Source: Promerops cafer (lineage: Eukaryota; Chordata; Aves; Passeriformes; Nectariniidae). From it: a DNA stretch of 64,000 nt. Each line of letters begins with the position of its first letter. Position 1 is the stretch's first letter. A program made the translations under genes and the position numbers. The notes under the pieces are model-generated. The model saw only the letters and a list, made by a program, of their open reading frames with translations, searched no databases and was not told the origin of the DNA. Below, one piece after another: positions 24,251 to 35,870 of the stretch. Location of the stretch: positions 1 to 64,000 of the forward strand of contig VZSE01010806.1 of the NCBI GenBank assembly GCA_013398275.1. Direction: 5' to 3'.

Positions 24251-26949
24251 CATTGTGCCACATGCAAAGTGTGGTAAGTCACTCTTCACACACTGTACCT
24301 GTGTGATTTTTCTTTCAGTTAAAGGTTAAAAAGTATCTGAAAATGGGCAAAAGTTGCAAAATGCAGCACAACTATGGCATCATGCATGTCATATAAATAG
24401 AGCAACCTGTTCAAGTCAATCAGAGCATGTGAGACCTGCCTCAGCTTGGAACCTTTTCAAGGACTGGGTCACTCCAAGGCAGGAGACTGGCCCCAGAGTC
24501 CCCGTCAGAAGAGGCATCACTGGGATCACAGCACACCAGATGACTGCCCCAGCCCCTAATTTGTAGTTCAGGAAGTTCCCTTGTTAAACCAACATGTGTG
24601 CCTTCACTTCCATGGATACCATCTGCAGTGTTTCATGCTCACACATCCCAGGACAGACCCTGAGTTCAAGTGTTTCTGTTGGAAGCCACAGGGTCCCTTT
24701 GCTACATGGCAGAATAAAGAGGTTCCATGGGCAGAGGCAGACTTGCCTGCCTCCTGCAGCTTCACTGGCTCCTGCCTCTGCTGGAGATCCAGGAAGTTTT
24801 CCTTTGTTTTGTGTCTCAGTGGAGAGCAGAATATTGATCCTATCCAGCTCTGCAGCCATGAGGAGGCAAAGACAGGAAGGAAATGAGTTTACTCTGCTTT
24901 CCACAGCCCTTTCTGTCACTCTGATAACTTCAAAGATATGAAATTTTGCTTGGAATAAAACAACCGTGTCACACATCTGACATCAGGGACCAAGTGTCCA
25001 AAACATACTTCTTATTTTCTCTTGCTGGATTTTCCCTTCTGCTTCCTATATTTTCTTTCAGCTGCCAGGCTTGAGATTGACTCAGTATTCAGGTTAGAAA
25101 AACTTCCCATGTTCTTCTTTGAAGGTATAATGCTTTATTCATGTTTATTGTTTTCTTGAAGTACCGCTTCCACTACCTTCCCCCCCTCCCCTTTTTTTGC
25201 TATGAAGCCTGCTGAAGCAAAATCTTAAAAACAAGGAAGACAAGATAAGCAATAGCCTTTCTAAAAGAAAAAAAATGCATGAATTCTGGCAAATTTTGAG
25301 ATGTGAGTTTAAAGAGCTAACATTCTTCTTATTTCTGAACAGAAACTTTCCAGCCCACTTGGGAAAGGGCACTTCCTCTGACATGATTTATTGTCATTTC
25401 TTGATGTCCTTCAGTAATGACTGATCTGACAGAACCCTCCAGGCATAAGATTTTACCTTGAGTGGGACAAATTGCCACCAATCACTTTTTTTTAGGGGGA
25501 AATAAGCGAGCACCTGTCCCACAGGTACAACCCCATTTGGCACTGTGGAAGTCATGATTGCAAGAACTGATCTTTGTGACCAGTAACACAAGTGTCTGAA
25601 TGGATGAAAAAAAGCTGAGTTTTGGGTCTGGGTGGGGTTGGTTTTGTTTTCTTAATTTTGTTTTTTGAAGGGAGTTGAGTGGGGGGAGCTACACTGGAAA
25701 CCACAATAAGCAATGTCTCACTTGGAGAGGGTGGCATTTTGGTGTGTGCCGTGTGGTGTGCATTGGTTGCTAACTCATTATTTCTGAACAGAGTTTTAAA
25801 GGCTGGTTTGAAGTCTAAATGGCTGACCTGTGCCCAGCCTGCTCTTCTGTGCTGCCTTTTGGCAGAAAATGTTGATTTTCACCATTCTTTTTAGCAAGTG
25901 AATCTTTACTTTTTGTGTTACAATTAAAAAATCCCCATGTCACCAGACTCGGGGTCGCTCATCAGTTAAGCAAGAGGACCCCTGCAGGAGCTCTTTGCTG
26001 AGAAGGGCTCTGTTCATCCCCTCCCATCATTTCCTCTGCACTTGGTATGCCACAGCCTCTCCCCCTCCATGCAGTGTCACCCCTGAATAAACTTTTCCTA
26101 TCCATCTGAGCAAGTGTGGGGCGGGTAAACACTTGTGTCTAATTCAGGGGCTGGAAGCTGTCGCTGTCTCTTCCGAGAAGTAATTAACAGGATAGAGTGT
26201 GATGCTAATGGAGTGAGCCCTGTGCCAGGCTTGGAACCGCACAGGAGGGAGGGGAACATGATACTGGCATGTTTTCCTCCTCAGCATATGTGCCAGATCC
26301 TGGGCTCTGCCTTGTCAGTAAAACCCTGGCTTCTAAGTAACAGCTTAGGGTATTTTTGTCACTGATGCTGTGAATATTTCCAACAGCCAAAATAATTTTG
26401 ATAAGCCTGTATTGGTTAGTTACCATGGTCACCTAGTATGCAGTGGCTTTGGGAAGCCTTTGGTCAGGTGTAAGGAAGGTTTTACTGTGCCTTCTGCTGG
26501 TAAATACAGACGGAAAATGTGTTAGGCTGTTTCAAGTAGTATTTGTAGTTTTTGCAAATAAAATTCCCTTAATCCAGACCAAATGTTAGGATTTCAAGGA
26601 GTTGTAACAGAGATACAGACAAAGCTGGAGTTGCTTGTCAGTGAAATGGCTTCATGTCAGAAGACAAGACTGAATGTTTTCTCTTTCTCTTGATACTCAG
26701 TTTTGAGATAAAAGGCTTAATGCCTAAATTAGACAAGTCAAGTACTCTGTTTATGTTTGTCATCTTCAGCATTGAGTCACAGAAGATGTAGAACATGTGC
26801 ACACATTTTTGAATTACAATTTATTAAAAACACGATTTTTCTTTTTTGCAAGAGAAAAACTAGAGCCCACTTGTCCAGCAACAGAATCAGCCAACCTTAA
26901 GGAGTGGAGGGCAGCTGGAAATTACATTGAAATACACTGTAGGATGCTG
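24251..26949. other. Unique non-coding DNA
   Basis: No gene recognised. Overlapping plus and minus frames at 24580-24980 (101-130 codons) contradict each other and lack domains. A C-rich/T-rich patch near 25180 and a G-rich patch near 25680 are simple low complexity. Confidence 0.5.
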
Positions 26950-27109
26950 GGAAAGGTAGAAAAAGGGAAATAAATCCATATTGATTGCTGGGCTGGTGGG
27001 AGTGTTCTCAATGTCATGTGCTGCTGGAAAGGTAGAAAAAGGGAAATAAATCTAAATTCCTGGTTGGGGGGGGAGGGGTGTGGGAAGTTTCTCAGTGTCT
27101 TATCCTGCC
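26950..27109 (+). repeat. Tandem duplication, ~76-bp unit
   Basis: Two adjacent copies start at 26950 and 27026, each opening with GGAAAGGTAGAAAAAGGGAA and continuing ATAAATC. The first ~27 bases are identical; downstream halves (CTGGGCTGGTGGGAGTGTTCTCA versus TGGTTG...GTGGGAAGTTTCTCA) are diverged but collinear. The second copy has gained a G-run, G8 A G4 TGT G3 at 27066-27084, which could form a G-quadruplex. Confidence 0.8.
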
Positions 27110-27270
27110 TTGAACAATATTTGATGCATTTAGAGGAGGAACAGACCTTGCTGCCTCCCAGTCAGCTCTGGCCAGTTGGTCCATCTGGCCCTGAGCCTTC
27201 TCTGGCTCTGAGCACCGGCACTTGGGCTCACAGCTGCCACAGGGACACCAGTGCTTTGGTGGCAGGACAT

Positions 27271-27346
27271 GAGCACCCAGTTGTGTCACTTATGTGACTG
27301 TTACATGTGAGCACCCAGTTGTGTCACTTACGTGACTGCTACATGT
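27271..27346 (+). repeat. 38-bp tandem duplication with inverted core
   Basis: Two head-to-tail 38-base units (27271-27308 and 27309-27346), both starting GAGCACCCAGTTGTGTCACT, differ at two C/T positions. Each contains an inverted repeat GTCAC-4-GTGAC (GTCACTTATGTGAC, then GTCACTTACGTGAC); the second copy creates a TACGTGAC CRE/bZIP-like site. Two differences in 38 bases imply a fairly recent event. Confidence 0.9.
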
Positions 27347-28050
27347 GGCCCCTACATAACCCAAGGGAGCTCATCCTTTACTCTCCAGTTCCCAATTAAA
27401 TGATGACCTTTTGAGGTTCATCCTGGATTTTTGACTGCTAAAAGAAACATTTCCCAAATCATCTCCCTCATGGTTGTTTCTTTTTCCATATCTAGTGAAC
27501 ATTCCTGCACAGTTTGTTTCACAAAACACCAAAAATATATTTGAAAAGCTTCACTATTCAGTATGGAAGAAAAACAAATTTTAGCTCGTAAAACAGAAAA
27601 GCTTGTAAAACTCTCTTTTGGGCCAGCTGTACTTGGCAGTTTCTGTTCAAGTTAGGGGATGCTGAGCTGGTGGGTAGAGCTTGGCAGTGAGGCAGCAAAG
27701 CTCGTCTGTAATACCATCATTATTGTCCCTGTTCTGTTCTCTCACTAATTTCATCTATTAAACAAATAAATGAGTGATTATGCCAGATGAATTTTTTTGT
27801 GTGAGAGTATCTTCTACTAGCATTGCCATCTTTTAGTGGTAATTATGCAGTCATACAGCTGTTGCTTGCAGGCAGGTTTGAAATAATGTTTTTATAAGCT
27901 GTGTAAATCACACCATAAAAATAAATGGAGATAAGAGTCTGGTCTGATGACAACAGAGGAAAAAAAAGCTGGGGATCTGAATTATGGAATACCTGGAGAA
28001 ATACAGTCAGTGCTGCCTATAATTGGGCTATGTAGTCACATGATTTCAAA
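27347..28050. other. Unique non-coding DNA
   Basis: Seven hundred bases of AT-rich sequence with no gene or repeat recognised. Confidence 0.5.
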
Positions 28051-28452
28051 ATAGAATCATAGAATGATTTGTGTTGGCAGGGACCTTAAAGGTCACTTGT
28101 TTCCAGTCCTGTGCCATGGGCAGGGACACCTTCCACTATCCCAGGTGGCTCCAAGCCTCGTCCAACCTGGCCTTGGACACTCCCAGGGTTGGGGCAGCCA
28201 CAGCTTCTCTGGGCAACTTGTGCCAGGGCCTCACCACCCTCATGATGAAGATTTTCTTCAGTAAATCTAATCTGAATTTCCCATCTTTCAATTTGAAGCC
28301 ATTCCCTCTTGTTCTGTCACTACAGCTCCTGGTGAAGAGTCCCTCTCCAGTTCCCTGCAGCCCATTCAGATACTGGAAGGTGCTCTGAGGTCTCCACATA
28401 ACCTCCTCTTTTCCAGGCTGAACAGCCCCAACTTTCTCAACTTGTCAAGCCT
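28051..28452 (-). mobile_element. CR1 LINE, ~400-bp 3' fragment, antisense
   Basis: The minus strand carries the 3' end of a CR1 LINE. Its tail (plus ATAGAATCATAGAATG) is at 28051, and the body runs to about 28452 where the 5' truncation lies. Inside, 28136-28399 is an uninterrupted 87-codon frame for the C-terminus of the CR1 ORF2 reverse transcriptase, with the characteristic SDRTRGNGFKL, RFRLD and VVRPWHKLPREAV segments. This region is downstream of the catalytic YADD palm, so the piece is not an active enzyme. An uninterrupted frame suggests moderate age. Confidence 0.95.
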
Positions 28453-29173
28453 AAACCAATCAATTAAAGTTCTGGAGCTTAAAATAGATTTACACAGATG
28501 CTGAAGTGTCCACAACATGGGCAAGTCAAGTATTTTTAATTTCTTTGCTCATATTCACAGTGAAGAGTGGGGGGAAAATTCCTGCTGCACAAAGTCAAGT
28601 AGATGTGTCATGTTTTGAAAGATAAAAGCAGACCAGCATAAAAGTGCTGAGAAACCCAAGCCACCAATAGTCCCAAGCTCATGAACTCCACATGCAGCAC
28701 TTTGCTAACACATTGACTCATACATTTGGATGTAGCTCCTTCCCAACATATGGTCTGAAATGGATCTCTCCTGTAAATTTCATTGAGTTATTTTCTTTAT
28801 GGCTTTATTCTTCCAAAGCCCAGTAAAAATGTCTGTTCACTGTTTATTCTGGCTATTTAGTCTGGCAATTATGTAATGTTCATGAAACAGAAGCGGCACA
28901 TAATTTTTATGGTTCATAATATCTCTCCTCAGGAAAAAGGTAGCCACTTAGAGGAATTTTCTTCTCCCAGGATGCTTTTTTGGTGATGACTTTTTGGCAA
29001 AGCCAAACTGCTGCAGCCTGCAGGGAGTAATTTTGTAATTGTTTGACTGTTCCATTCTTGCTTATGAGCATTCATAGCTTCCATTGCTTCACTCCCCTAT
29101 TTTCCCTTTTCTCCTGAGGCAAATAAGAGATAAATGTTTAATTTTGGCTTTTAAAGCTGCCACATTTCAGGAT

Positions 29174-29206
29174 GGTTTGGTTGGTTGGTTGGTTTGAGGT
29201 TTTTTC
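29174..29206 (+). repeat. Short (GGTT)n tract
   Basis: GGTTTGGTTGGTTGGTTGG followed by TTTGAGG: four to five GG steps spaced by TT, a two-tetrad quadruplex-like simple repeat. Confidence 0.75.
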
Positions 29207-29599
29207 GTGGGTGTTCTCCTTTTCAAGAGAAAATTGAAGAGACTGCAGATGAAAAAAGAAAAGAAAAATAATTTTGTGTCAGTTTAGCATTTAGAGGTGT
29301 GGAAAGTTCATGGAAATTTTCTGTCTCTTGGGTTACAGTTCAGATATGTTTTCACCATACAGCTGTGCTTATAATATCATGATGATTTTGTTTAGAACCA
29401 TGAGACACTAATAGAAGGATGCAATCCCAGACTTGTCCCTCATTTTCATGCAAACCCACAGCAGTTCCATTGAAGCCAAAGAATTAGTTAAAAGGAAAAA
29501 GACAAAACAAAAACTAGGAGACTTTTTTATGAGAAAAGTTTTACATTTGAATTCTAAGAAAATATAAATTAAGTGGAGGAAAGAGCTGGAAAATTCCAT

Positions 29600-30080
29600 T
29601 TATTAGGCTTGTATATGGCAAACGGACATGGATGAAGACGAACCCTTTATTTGAATGAGTATTGCGGTTACTGGGATAAATATTTATAGGAAAGGTTTGA
29701 ATTATTTATACATGTTCCAAGATAGCAGAGTATAATAGCATCCTTCCCCTGGATTTATTACTCTATAAGCTGGGGATTGCATGCACGGTGATATGGTAAC
29801 TGATATTAGAGGATTTGTGTTTGACATGAGGAGATTGCAGTGGAGGGAGGGAGCAGCCCCATGTTTGAGTTTGTATTTGAAATTTGTGCAAAGGCCAACA
29901 AAAGCTCACAGCTCTGAGTAAAGAACATTCAGGGCCCCATAAATCATCCATCCAATGTTATTATGCTACGGTGGCAAATTATGCTGGGTTTGTCTCTGCA
30001 GTTAGACAGTGCAACAGATGGCAAAGATTTGCACAACCAGTTAAAATTCTTGGCAAAGCACATTTTTTGAATTTGTAGTT
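29600..30080. promoter_or_regulatory. Candidate conserved non-coding element
   Basis: A repeat-free block with retained CpGs (AACGGACATGG, GACGAACCC, TTGCGGTTAC, GCACGGTGA, CTACGGTGG) among AT-rich motifs such as ATAAATATTTATAGG and CCATAAATCATCCATCC. It lacks a coding frame of note. The call rests on composition and the even mixture of motif-like words; it is a hypothesis for alignment. Confidence 0.22.
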
Positions 30081-31141
30081 GAAGAGTTAGTTGGGATACA
30101 CTGGAATATTTTGTACCAAATGGGGGGAAAAAAGCCCAACTTTTTTATAGTCACTCTTCCACTTAAAAAACTATAATTGTACACATTTGCCTAACAAGCA
30201 GCGCTGTTACACCAGCAGGTCCCATTCATGCACTGAGGTGGAGAAAACTGCCAGCCTCAAATTATCCAGGAAGTTGTTTTCAAAGGGGAAATGCAGAGCA
30301 GGAAGAAATTACCCCTCTTAGGGCTATTCAGGAAATTGGTAATAATACAGGCAGATCGTGTTTGGCTGCACAGAACAGCAGGCTCGCTCTGTTCCTCATG
30401 TGCAGATTGGTGGTTCCCAAATCTTCCACTCTGGGCCCAGCAGGTGTAAAGGAAAGTTAGACCATATTCCTGAAAGTGGATTCACAAGAGGAATATGGTG
30501 GAGAGGTCTACTCTAAACACAAACTGGTCTATATGCTTATTTATCCTCTTAAATTCATCATTGTGTAACAGTCATAACCCTACACTACAAAGGCTGTAAT
30601 TATGTTTTAGTTTAGGTAAAAATTACAACACATTTTCAGCGCATTTTAATACATAATTATTTGTTACTTAATAAAGCTGAACAGTTACGTGTTTAGAGGC
30701 CTTTTTTATTCCAAAGGAATAATTCTGAATCTGTGTACCAGTAAAATCTAGGTATTATAACAAAATTACATTGCTCCCATGTTCATTCTGTGTTATCCAG
30801 TGAGGGGAACTGGGGCTAATTTCAAAATCAGTGCAAATCCCTGTTTAACATCAGTGCAGTTTGCTGGTACGTTCAAGGGTATTTTGCTTTGCTGGTTGAT
30901 TCCTCACATGTGCAGAGGCATGCGGGACATGGGTTTGGTCCTGCTCTAATGTGCTCTTTCTTGAGTGGGTTTTGCAGTGAGAACTGTGCTGAGCAGCACA
31001 TCCAAAAATGATGTGGAAAGTAATTTTCAGTGCCAAAGGTGACCTGACCTGCCCATATTCAATGCCATGGCTAAGGGCACCGTGGACCTAAACTGGAGAA
31101 GCTGGCACAAGACTCACACAGGAGCTCTCAGCAGACATTGA

Positions 31142-31300
31142 ACAGAATCATGGAATCATTAAGGATGGAAAAGAATAGAATCACAGAATCATTACAGTTG
31201 GAAAACACCTTCAAGATCATCAAGGCCAACTTTTCACCCAATCCAACCAGCACCCACTAAACCACATTGTAAAGGCTGTTCCCACATCCTTCCACTGCCA
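31142..31300 (-). mobile_element. CR1 LINE 3' fragment, antisense, with doubled tail
   Basis: This is a CR1 3' end on the minus strand. Its terminal stretch appears twice in a 34-base step: AGAATCATGGAATCATTAAGG at 31143 and AGAATCACAGAATCATTACAG at 31177, each followed by a TGGAAAA stretch. After the second tail the CR1 body continues (CACCTTCAAGATCATCAAGG, then CACCCACTAAACCACATTG). The 5' truncation is near 31300. The doubled tail may come from slippage at reverse-transcription start, local duplication, or a second short CR1 inserted beside the first. Confidence 0.85.
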
Positions 31301-34300
31301 AAAAGAATCAGCTCGTTCAGGCTTCTCCATGGCCAAGACCTCACTTGTAGGTGAGGTGCTTCTTCCCACTAGTGCCTCAGTCAGGCAACCCTGAAAGAAC
31401 TGAGTGGACCCAAAACGTCCCCTGAAACACTCGAGCCATCCAACAATACCCTGACCCTGGCAAGGGCTTGGATTGGGGCACCAGTGGGGCCAGCAGGACT
31501 ATCAGCCCTCAAGAAGTTTCTCCAAGGAAGATTCTCCTTCATGCTCAGGGTCCTGCCAGTGCCCCGTGGTCATCCCCTGCTCGGCTGTGGATGAGCAGTG
31601 GGGGAAGTGCCACAGAGAGACTGTCACAAAAATATCACAATACTCACTCTTCGGTGGAGAAAAAAATGGCCTGTTTTTCCTCTGAGGGCCATCAAACCTG
31701 TCTTCAAGCTAGGGCTGCTTGGATGACTCGTTTCTCTTTGATTTGGTTTTTATTTTAGCACTAAAACACTGCAGTGCTGGGGAGGGGGAAAGCTAACCCC
31801 AAGATAAAACAGATTATATTTGTTCATTTCTCTACCAACTCACCCTCAGAAAGGAGAGAGGCAAGCAGCCCAGCCTCACTCAAGAGAGGGATTTTTCAAC
31901 ACTTTTGATAAATTTTTTACAGAATTTCTCTCCCAGTTCTTCTGTATGACTCCTGCATGCAAAGCAGCATTTTGAGCTTCACTGGATGGTGTGCTCTGTG
32001 CTGCTCTGTCCAACAAGCCAGCACATGCCTCTGCCCAAAGGATAGGAAGTCCTTTCTACCTCAGCCTTGGATACAGCTGAATTTAAGAACCCAACTCCTA
32101 CTGAAGTCAATGTAACCTCTGTATCAAAAAGATTTTTGGGAGGCTGCATCTGCATGAGAGCACATCCCTGAGACAAAAGACAGAAGCTGCTGCCTCGTAA
32201 CATGGTGAAATAAGAAGCAAAATTATTTTTTAATATAAATAATTAATTCTAAATTGTGTGACTCCATAATGACACAGAGAATTTTCCTGCTTAATATCCC
32301 TCCTTCTCACAGAGTCTCCATGAGGGCAGACTGGATGTTTTAACCTTTAGTTACACCTGACCATTCTTCCTGGATTTATGTGGTGCTATGCTATTTGTAA
32401 CTTTTCTATTTTTAGCTGTAGTAAATACAGCTTAACTTCCCCTTGCAGATAAGCTGTAGATGGAAAAAAAACTTGCTAATATTTTACCCATTTTGTTACA
32501 TTGGAACAGCTCTATGGAACAGCTCGGCCTTATGGATTTCTACCTAACTTTCCACAAGTTTAAACCACTTCTCAGCATTGCTTCTCAGACAAAAAGAATT
32601 AAGTTTTGTGTTTCCTCAATCATCTGTTTGGTTACAAACTAGTGAATTCCATGCTCCTGGTACTACTTTTTAGGTTTATAACATATTCCTTGGATTTTCA
32701 TCTGACATATTTTTTATTTCAGTTCGTTGCTGTGGCCTTACATAGCCTTCTCCTGAATATGCAAATACTTTCCAGCCATATTTTGGCAATATAATTTAGT
32801 AGAAAAAAAATATCACTTTTAATCTCAACTAGAATTTTATATTCACTTTTATCAATGAATTAACATGATACTTTTCATACTATTTAGCTGCAAAATGAAG
32901 CATTTCACTTTTGCAGTAGAATATATTCAAAATAACATATTCAGAGTAATGGAAAATAAAATAATTTTAGGCTGGTTACAAGAATCCCTAAAGCTTTCTG
33001 GGGCAAATGTGCAACTGGAATTCTCTTTTAGCTAAGAGTTTAAAAACACTGCTGTTTGTATCACAGGATCTCCCAGTGTAGTGCCCTCAATAAAAATCTA
33101 ACTGTAAAAGGCAGAATAGATATTGTCCATCAACCTTGTCTTCACTTGAACTGTATATAAAGCTTCTTTTTTGGTTGTTACTGGCAGAAGCTGGAATAAT
33201 TTGATTTGATGGCATCACAGGAGTTTCTCAGGTTCATATGCAATTATCTGGGTCTAATATGATCCAGCTCAGTTTCCAAGAAAAAAATCTGATCCTCAGA
33301 CTTTTCTTGTTCTGTTTTTATCACCAACTTGCTGTGTAAGGGATTTATCAGCAACCTGGCCCATTTTCCCCCTTATCTGATAAAGGAATATCTTGACATG
33401 TTCATAGGAACAAGTAGGGGGAGATAAAAAATACCACAAAATGCAAAAACTTACTCAGCTGGATGATGTTTTTCCGGTATTGTCATGAACTTCATTATGC
33501 ACAGCTGATTTCTCTAAGGATATGTATTCCAGTTAATTTGAGATCTTGCCCAAATGTTAATGTGCTGTAATTGAGGTTTCTGTTAGGGACAAGGGAAAAA
33601 CAAAAAAGAAATGTACACAGAGCTGTTACTTAAACGAGCAGATATTCCATGACAACCACATTTCTTTCTGATAAAGTAACTTTAGAAAGAAATTATTAAA
33701 ACTTCATTCATGTGCAATTCAGGAGATGGAATTGAAAATAGTTCTCATAGAGGGCCAGCTCCTCTAAATTTGTATTAGTGCTTAAATCAGTCTGATTTTT
33801 GGTTGGAAAAGTGGGACATCCTTCCTGTTTTCTGCTACTTTTTAACTTAAAAAAGCTGAAAGCCATCCTTCTTTCAAGCAACTCATAAAAAAGGTTAGAG
33901 AAACAAATAATTGTTTTTCTTCAGAATGAGTCAGTTGAGAGAGAAAAACTAAAAAGAAATCCTCAACCCTCTTATCTGCCGTAAGTGGGTAACAAGATCA
34001 AACTAAACAACATGACCCAGGAGGCCCCAAGGAATAAATTCGGGTCTGCACATGCGTAAATCCTGGAGTTAAAGAGGGCTGAGAAGGATGCAGGGCCACA
34101 ACTTTCCCAAAGCAATGAAAGCTTTGGGGGCTGGGAGGTGGGTGCTCTGTTGCCTATCAAAGGTTTCTTTGATGGGCTTCCTTTTAGGAAATAAGATGCT
34201 GTCAGACCAGTGGTTTCTTGTGCTGCCTTCATGACTGTTTAGTTCTCCCAGTAAGTGCTTGGAATGTGAAACTGGGAGGGAGGGGTGAAAAGAAAGGGAC

Positions 34301-35639
34301 ATAGGTGAACAAGATCAATTACTTTTAATTTTCTCTGGTGTGTCTTTAAATAAAAAATTAAATCTCCTGGAACCGAATTTGTTAAAATAAAAATTGATAC
34401 TGCTATTCTTCATCCTGTGAGACTTTATTTACTACAAGAGTAGAAATTATTTCTTCCTATTATGGCAATGACTTCCATTTTTAGCCTTATTTTCTAAAGG
34501 ACCAATACTTGTCTCTTCCTTCATCCCCCATTCCTCTCCTCCGGGATTTGAGTACATTGAGTGGATCCAGCCCACCTTGCTGGAAGGGTGTCAGAGACAA
34601 TCAGCTGCTGGGGATGTCACAGGAGGAGGTGGCTGGGTGAAGTCACTGAGAGCACTCTTTTGAAGAAGGGGCTTTATGGAGAGTTCAGACCATTTTCTAC
34701 TGTCAAATAACCAGCACAGACAAAGGTGTTAGGGAGAATTCAGCTTCAGGGAGAGCCTGCAATTGGACAGGCACCCACGAGGTGCAGGGCCAGAACTCTC
34801 CCTCTGTCACCGCTGCTCGAGGGCAGCCCCTGTGCTCTGTAGCCAGGGCTGTGCTTCGTGTTTTCACAGTTGTTCACAAAGCTTCTTGCTGTCCTTTTCT
34901 GTCAGCCTTGTTTCGGACAAGTTGCTAACAAAAATTCCAAGCAGAATTCAAAAGAGGATGTTGACACAGATGAAGCATTCAGTTGTTGCAGTGGAATAGA
35001 GGGAGGCTGGCTGAAAGAGGAGAAACCACATTGGGACTGAGGGATTGATTTCCTGATTCTCAGGTGGCCTCCTCAACTCCTCAAAAAATCTCATTATCTT
35101 TTGACAGTGTTTCCCACAATAGAAAATATGCTAAGAGCACCAAAAGTCTCACTAGGCAGGGTTTTTGGTCAGCCAGGGTTGAATCTGGGGGTGTGCAGGA
35201 ATTCCTGGCAGGAATGGCTCTGTTCTGTCCTGGCAGTAGGAAAAGGGGAATGAGTAAATCTTCACTCCCCACTGCAGTAGCATGAAGTTAACACGACTGC
35301 CCTGCTCCCCACTGCATGGAAGCTGCAGGGGCTGAATCCCTTCAGCCAGAGCTGGATAAAAAGCTGGAAAACCTTGTCCAGTTATTCCCCAAGCCAAAAA
35401 AATGTCTGTTGTAAATGGGTAACATTCTCCAAGATGAGTGCCTGGGAAGGAATAACCTAATAAAAGTGTCTACCCTGAGGAAGAATACTTATCATTTCTG
35501 AGGCTGAAATACTTTCTGTGCTTTAAAGGATGGGGCATTTTGAACAACACTTGAGCTAAATTGTCTAGTTTATAATATGAGATGGTAAATCCCACCCTCC
35601 TCACAAATTAAGTCCATGCCCTGAAATACGTGAAGTAGT

Positions 35640-35870
35640 TAGCTTTTGAGTTGGGTCTTGTTAGGTCAATAATCAAATAATATCTTCAGATATTTTTTCA
35701 TGTTTCAGAATAATTATGCTTATAAGCATAAATATTAATTTCTGCTCAATATGCATGCGCTTTTGAGTCCCTAGGTGTGAATAACATTATCTAATTGCAG
35801 AAGATAGAATATTAATTAACTTCTGTCAGATAATTTTTAGCTGGGTGTATTACGAGTCAGATATCTGCCA
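35640..35870. promoter_or_regulatory. Candidate regulatory element around an 18-bp palindrome
   Basis: The stretch is unique, AT-rich and dense in ATTA/TAAT cores (AAATATTAATTTC, AATATTAATTAAC, AGATAATTTTTAGC), with an octamer-like ATATGCATGCGC near 35750. At its centre is a perfect 18-base palindrome, TTATGCTTATAAGCATAA (35714-35731), suitable for a dimeric factor. There is no coding frame and no repeat. Function is inferred only from motif density. Confidence 0.25.

Larger units (their letters stand above)
28453..31141. other. Unique non-coding DNA
   Basis: No gene recognised. A short (GGTT)n tract lies at 29174-29206. The segment 29600-30080 has a conserved-looking texture and is listed separately. 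Confidence 0.5.

Noticed and set aside
27271..27346. Direct repeats considered as a CRISPR-like array
   Set aside because: Only two head-to-tail units without spacers in vertebrate DNA; a simple tandem duplication.
28136..28399. 87-codon minus frame considered as a host gene
   Set aside because: It is the C-terminal part of CR1 reverse transcriptase inside a truncated LINE.
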